A DNA stretch of 43,188 bases, from assembly GCF_000226955.1 (NCBI RefSeq), contig NZ_AGFU01000010.1, positions 1-43,188 of the forward strand, written 5' to 3'. Numbering within the stretch: position 1 is the first letter of the stretch; each line of letters opens with the position of its first letter. This DNA is from Sphingomonas elodea ATCC 31461. GTDB lineage: Bacteria; Pseudomonadota; Alphaproteobacteria; Sphingomonadales; Sphingomonadaceae. Positions 41,943-43,188 of this stretch are shown here, piece by piece. The notes below the pieces were generated by a model. The model was given only the letters and a program-made list of their open reading frames with translations, made no database searches and was not told the DNA's origin. A program made the position numbers and the translations under genes.

Positions 41943-43188
41943 ATGAAGAATCTGCTCGCGCGGGTGGGGGTGCCCGCGAAAATCCTGTCGGTCATTGCCG
42001 CGATCAGCCTGGTTACGCTGGTCGTCACCTGGCTTGGCGCCAGCAGCCTCACCCGCACCAACCAGGAATATTCGACGCTCACCCTCGCCAAGCTGCCGAG
42101 CACCACCCACCTCGCCCGCCTGAACCGCATCCTGGTCGCGATGGCCTATGACGGGTATCGCGTGATGGCGTATGATGGGGCGTCCTCGATGGCGCGCAAG
42201 TCCGACGAGGACGAGATGGCCAGCTACGACCAGGCCAAGAAGCTGATCGCGCAGGTGGTGCGCGAGGCACCCGAAACCGCGCCCATGATGCGCGACGTGA
42301 GCGAGCAGCTGGAAACGATTCACGCCCGCACGCGCGAAGCCATCGAGCAGGGTCGTCGCAACAACGATGGCCCGGCGCTACAGGCTCTCCAAATCGCCGA
42401 TCCCGCCATCGATGAACTCGGCAAGAAGTTGGCAGCCTTCAACAACCAGTCGGTCGACGATGCGGCACGCGTGTCGCACGAGCTTCAGACGAAAGGCAAG
42501 AGCACCGTGATGCTGCTGGTGGCGATCAGCATCGTGGCGATCCTGCTGGGCATCGGTCTTGGCTATTACGTCGCGCGCGTCGGGATCACCGAGCCGCTCG
42601 CAGCACTACAGCGGGCGATGAAGGCGCTCGCCGGCGGCGACCTGCGCGCCACCGTGCCCGGCAGCGACCGGGGCGACGAGCTCGGGGAAATGGCCCGCAC
42701 CGTCACCGTCTTCCGCAACAATGCCGTTGCCCAGGAGAGCGAGCGCGCGGCAAAGGCCGAAGCCGACGCCGCCCAGGCCGAGATCCTCGGCACGCTCGAC
42801 ACCAAGCTCGATGCGCTGTCGCGCGGCGATCTCACCACCACGATCGACCAGCCGGTGGCCCCGGCGTTCGAATCCGTGAAGGGCAATTTCAACCGCGCGG
42901 TCACCAATCTCCGCACGCTGATCGCGCAGGTACTGGAAAGCACCACCTCGATCCGCACCGGCTCGACCGAGATAGCCGCCGCCTCGGAAGACCTCGCCAA
43001 GCGGACCGAGGCGAACGCCGCAAGCCTGGAGGAGACCGCCGCCGCCGTCACCCAGATGGACCAGCGCCTGAAGGCGACCGCCCGCGCGGCCGAGACGACG
43101 GTGCAGCGGACCAACGGCGCGATCCAGTCGGTCGAGGACGGCCGCACCATCACCGATACGGCGGGGGGGGGGGGGGGGGGGGGGGGGG
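41943..43188 (+). CDS. Methyl-accepting chemotaxis protein, 3' end missing
   Basis: The first about 405 codons of a transmembrane chemoreceptor. TM1 is at about 13-32, a periplasmic helical sensor domain at about 33-186, TM2 at about 188-212, then a HAMP domain (ITEPLAALQRAMKALAGGDL near 215-233) and a second HAMP-like segment (LDALSRGDLTTTI near 289-301), and the start of the signalling domain with NAASLEETAAAVTQM (358-372). ATG 41943 has AAGGA upstream. It would signal to CheA/CheW. The frame runs into a homopolymer of G and off the window. It is divergent from the GH28 gene across an ACCGGT operator, so a role in sensing pectin products is possible but unproven. Confidence 0.9.
   Translation, partial: MKNLLARVGVPAKILSVIAAISLVTLVVTWLGASSLTRTNQEYSTLTLAKLPSTTHLARLNRILVAMAYDGYRVMAYDGASSMARKSDEDEMASYDQAKKLIAQVVREAPETAPMMRDVSEQLETIHARTREAIEQGRRNNDGPALQALQIADPAIDELGKKLAAFNNQSVDDAARVSHELQTKGKSTVMLLVAISIVAILLGIGLGYYVARVGITEPLAALQRAMKALAGGDLRATVPGSDRGDELGEMARTVTVFRNNAVAQESERAAKAEADAAQAEILGTLDTKLDALSRGDLTTTIDQPVAPAFESVKGNFNRAVTNLRTLIAQVLESTTSIRTGSTEIAAASEDLAKRTEANAASLEETAAAVTQMDQRLKATARAAETTVQRTNGAIQSVEDGRTITDTAGGGGGGGG
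43163..43188. other. Terminal run of 26 G, probable artefact
   Basis: The window ends in an uninterrupted run of 26 G inside the chemoreceptor signalling domain, where the family has no poly-Gly stretch. This is what no-signal base calls look like on two-colour sequencers, and it suggests the end of a draft contig. Confidence 0.85.

Noticed and set aside
1-43188. CRISPR arrays, tRNA genes, insertion sequences, riboswitches
   Set aside because: Looked for and not seen. No regularly spaced repeats, no transposase or terminal inverted repeats, and no recognisable riboswitch core.

Overview
The window reads as a high-GC alphaproteobacterial chromosome segment, most likely from a sphingomonad (Sphingomonadales; Caulobacterales is the main alternative). 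The basis is family content: large TonB-dependent receptors (TBDRs) of the Xanthomonas/Caulobacter type, BrvH-like flavin-dependent halogenase homologues beside those receptors, LacI regulators, MFS importers and hexuronate catabolism. It is a carbohydrate-scavenging region of at least two, probably three, adjacent loci. No tRNA, rRNA, CRISPR array, insertion sequence or phage gene was seen.

Region A (about 0.1-10.9 kb). A large TBDR on the minus strand is divergent from a tightly coupled plus-strand operon: four consecutive tryptophan-halogenase-family flavoproteins followed by a cupin_8/JmjC-like putative oxygenase, all with overlapping stop/start codons. The second halogenase homologue has lost most halogenase signature residues and looks like a pseudoenzyme. 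The substrate is unknown.

Region B (about 10.9-21.5 kb). A maltodextrin/starch locus: a disaccharide-type MFS importer and a LacI regulator on the minus strand, and divergently a TBDR, a fifth halogenase homologue, a secreted GH13 alpha-amylase and a GH13 alpha-glucosidase. It closes with a strong intrinsic terminator. The layout resembles the malA/malY/malI maltose genes described in Caulobacter crescentus.

Region C (about 21.5-41.7 kb). A pectin/galacturonate locus: a TBDR broken by a one-base frameshift, a TbpB-like lipoprotein, a pectate lyase, a second TBDR, a LacI regulator, a type-B carboxylesterase, KDG kinase (kdgK), a KduD/DhuD-type dehydrogenase, an RpiB-fold isomerase resembling DhuI, uronate isomerase (uxaC), a hexuronate MFS transporter (exuT), a 2-keto-4-pentenoate-hydratase-family protein and a GH28 polygalacturonase. 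Six near-palindromic sites of the form TGAyACCGGTnnCA lie in intergenic positions of this region; I found none in the intergenic regions of A or B. They are the likely operators of the local LacI regulator. Pectin would be cut by the lyase and GH28 enzyme, imported by the TBDRs and ExuT, and converted through the UxaC and DhuI/KduD branches toward 2-keto-3-deoxygluconate and its phosphate. Tagaturonate reductase, altronate dehydratase and KDPG aldolase are not in the window.

Region D (41.9 kb to the end). A methyl-accepting chemotaxis protein runs off the window into a run of 26 G, which is probably an assembly or sequencing artefact.
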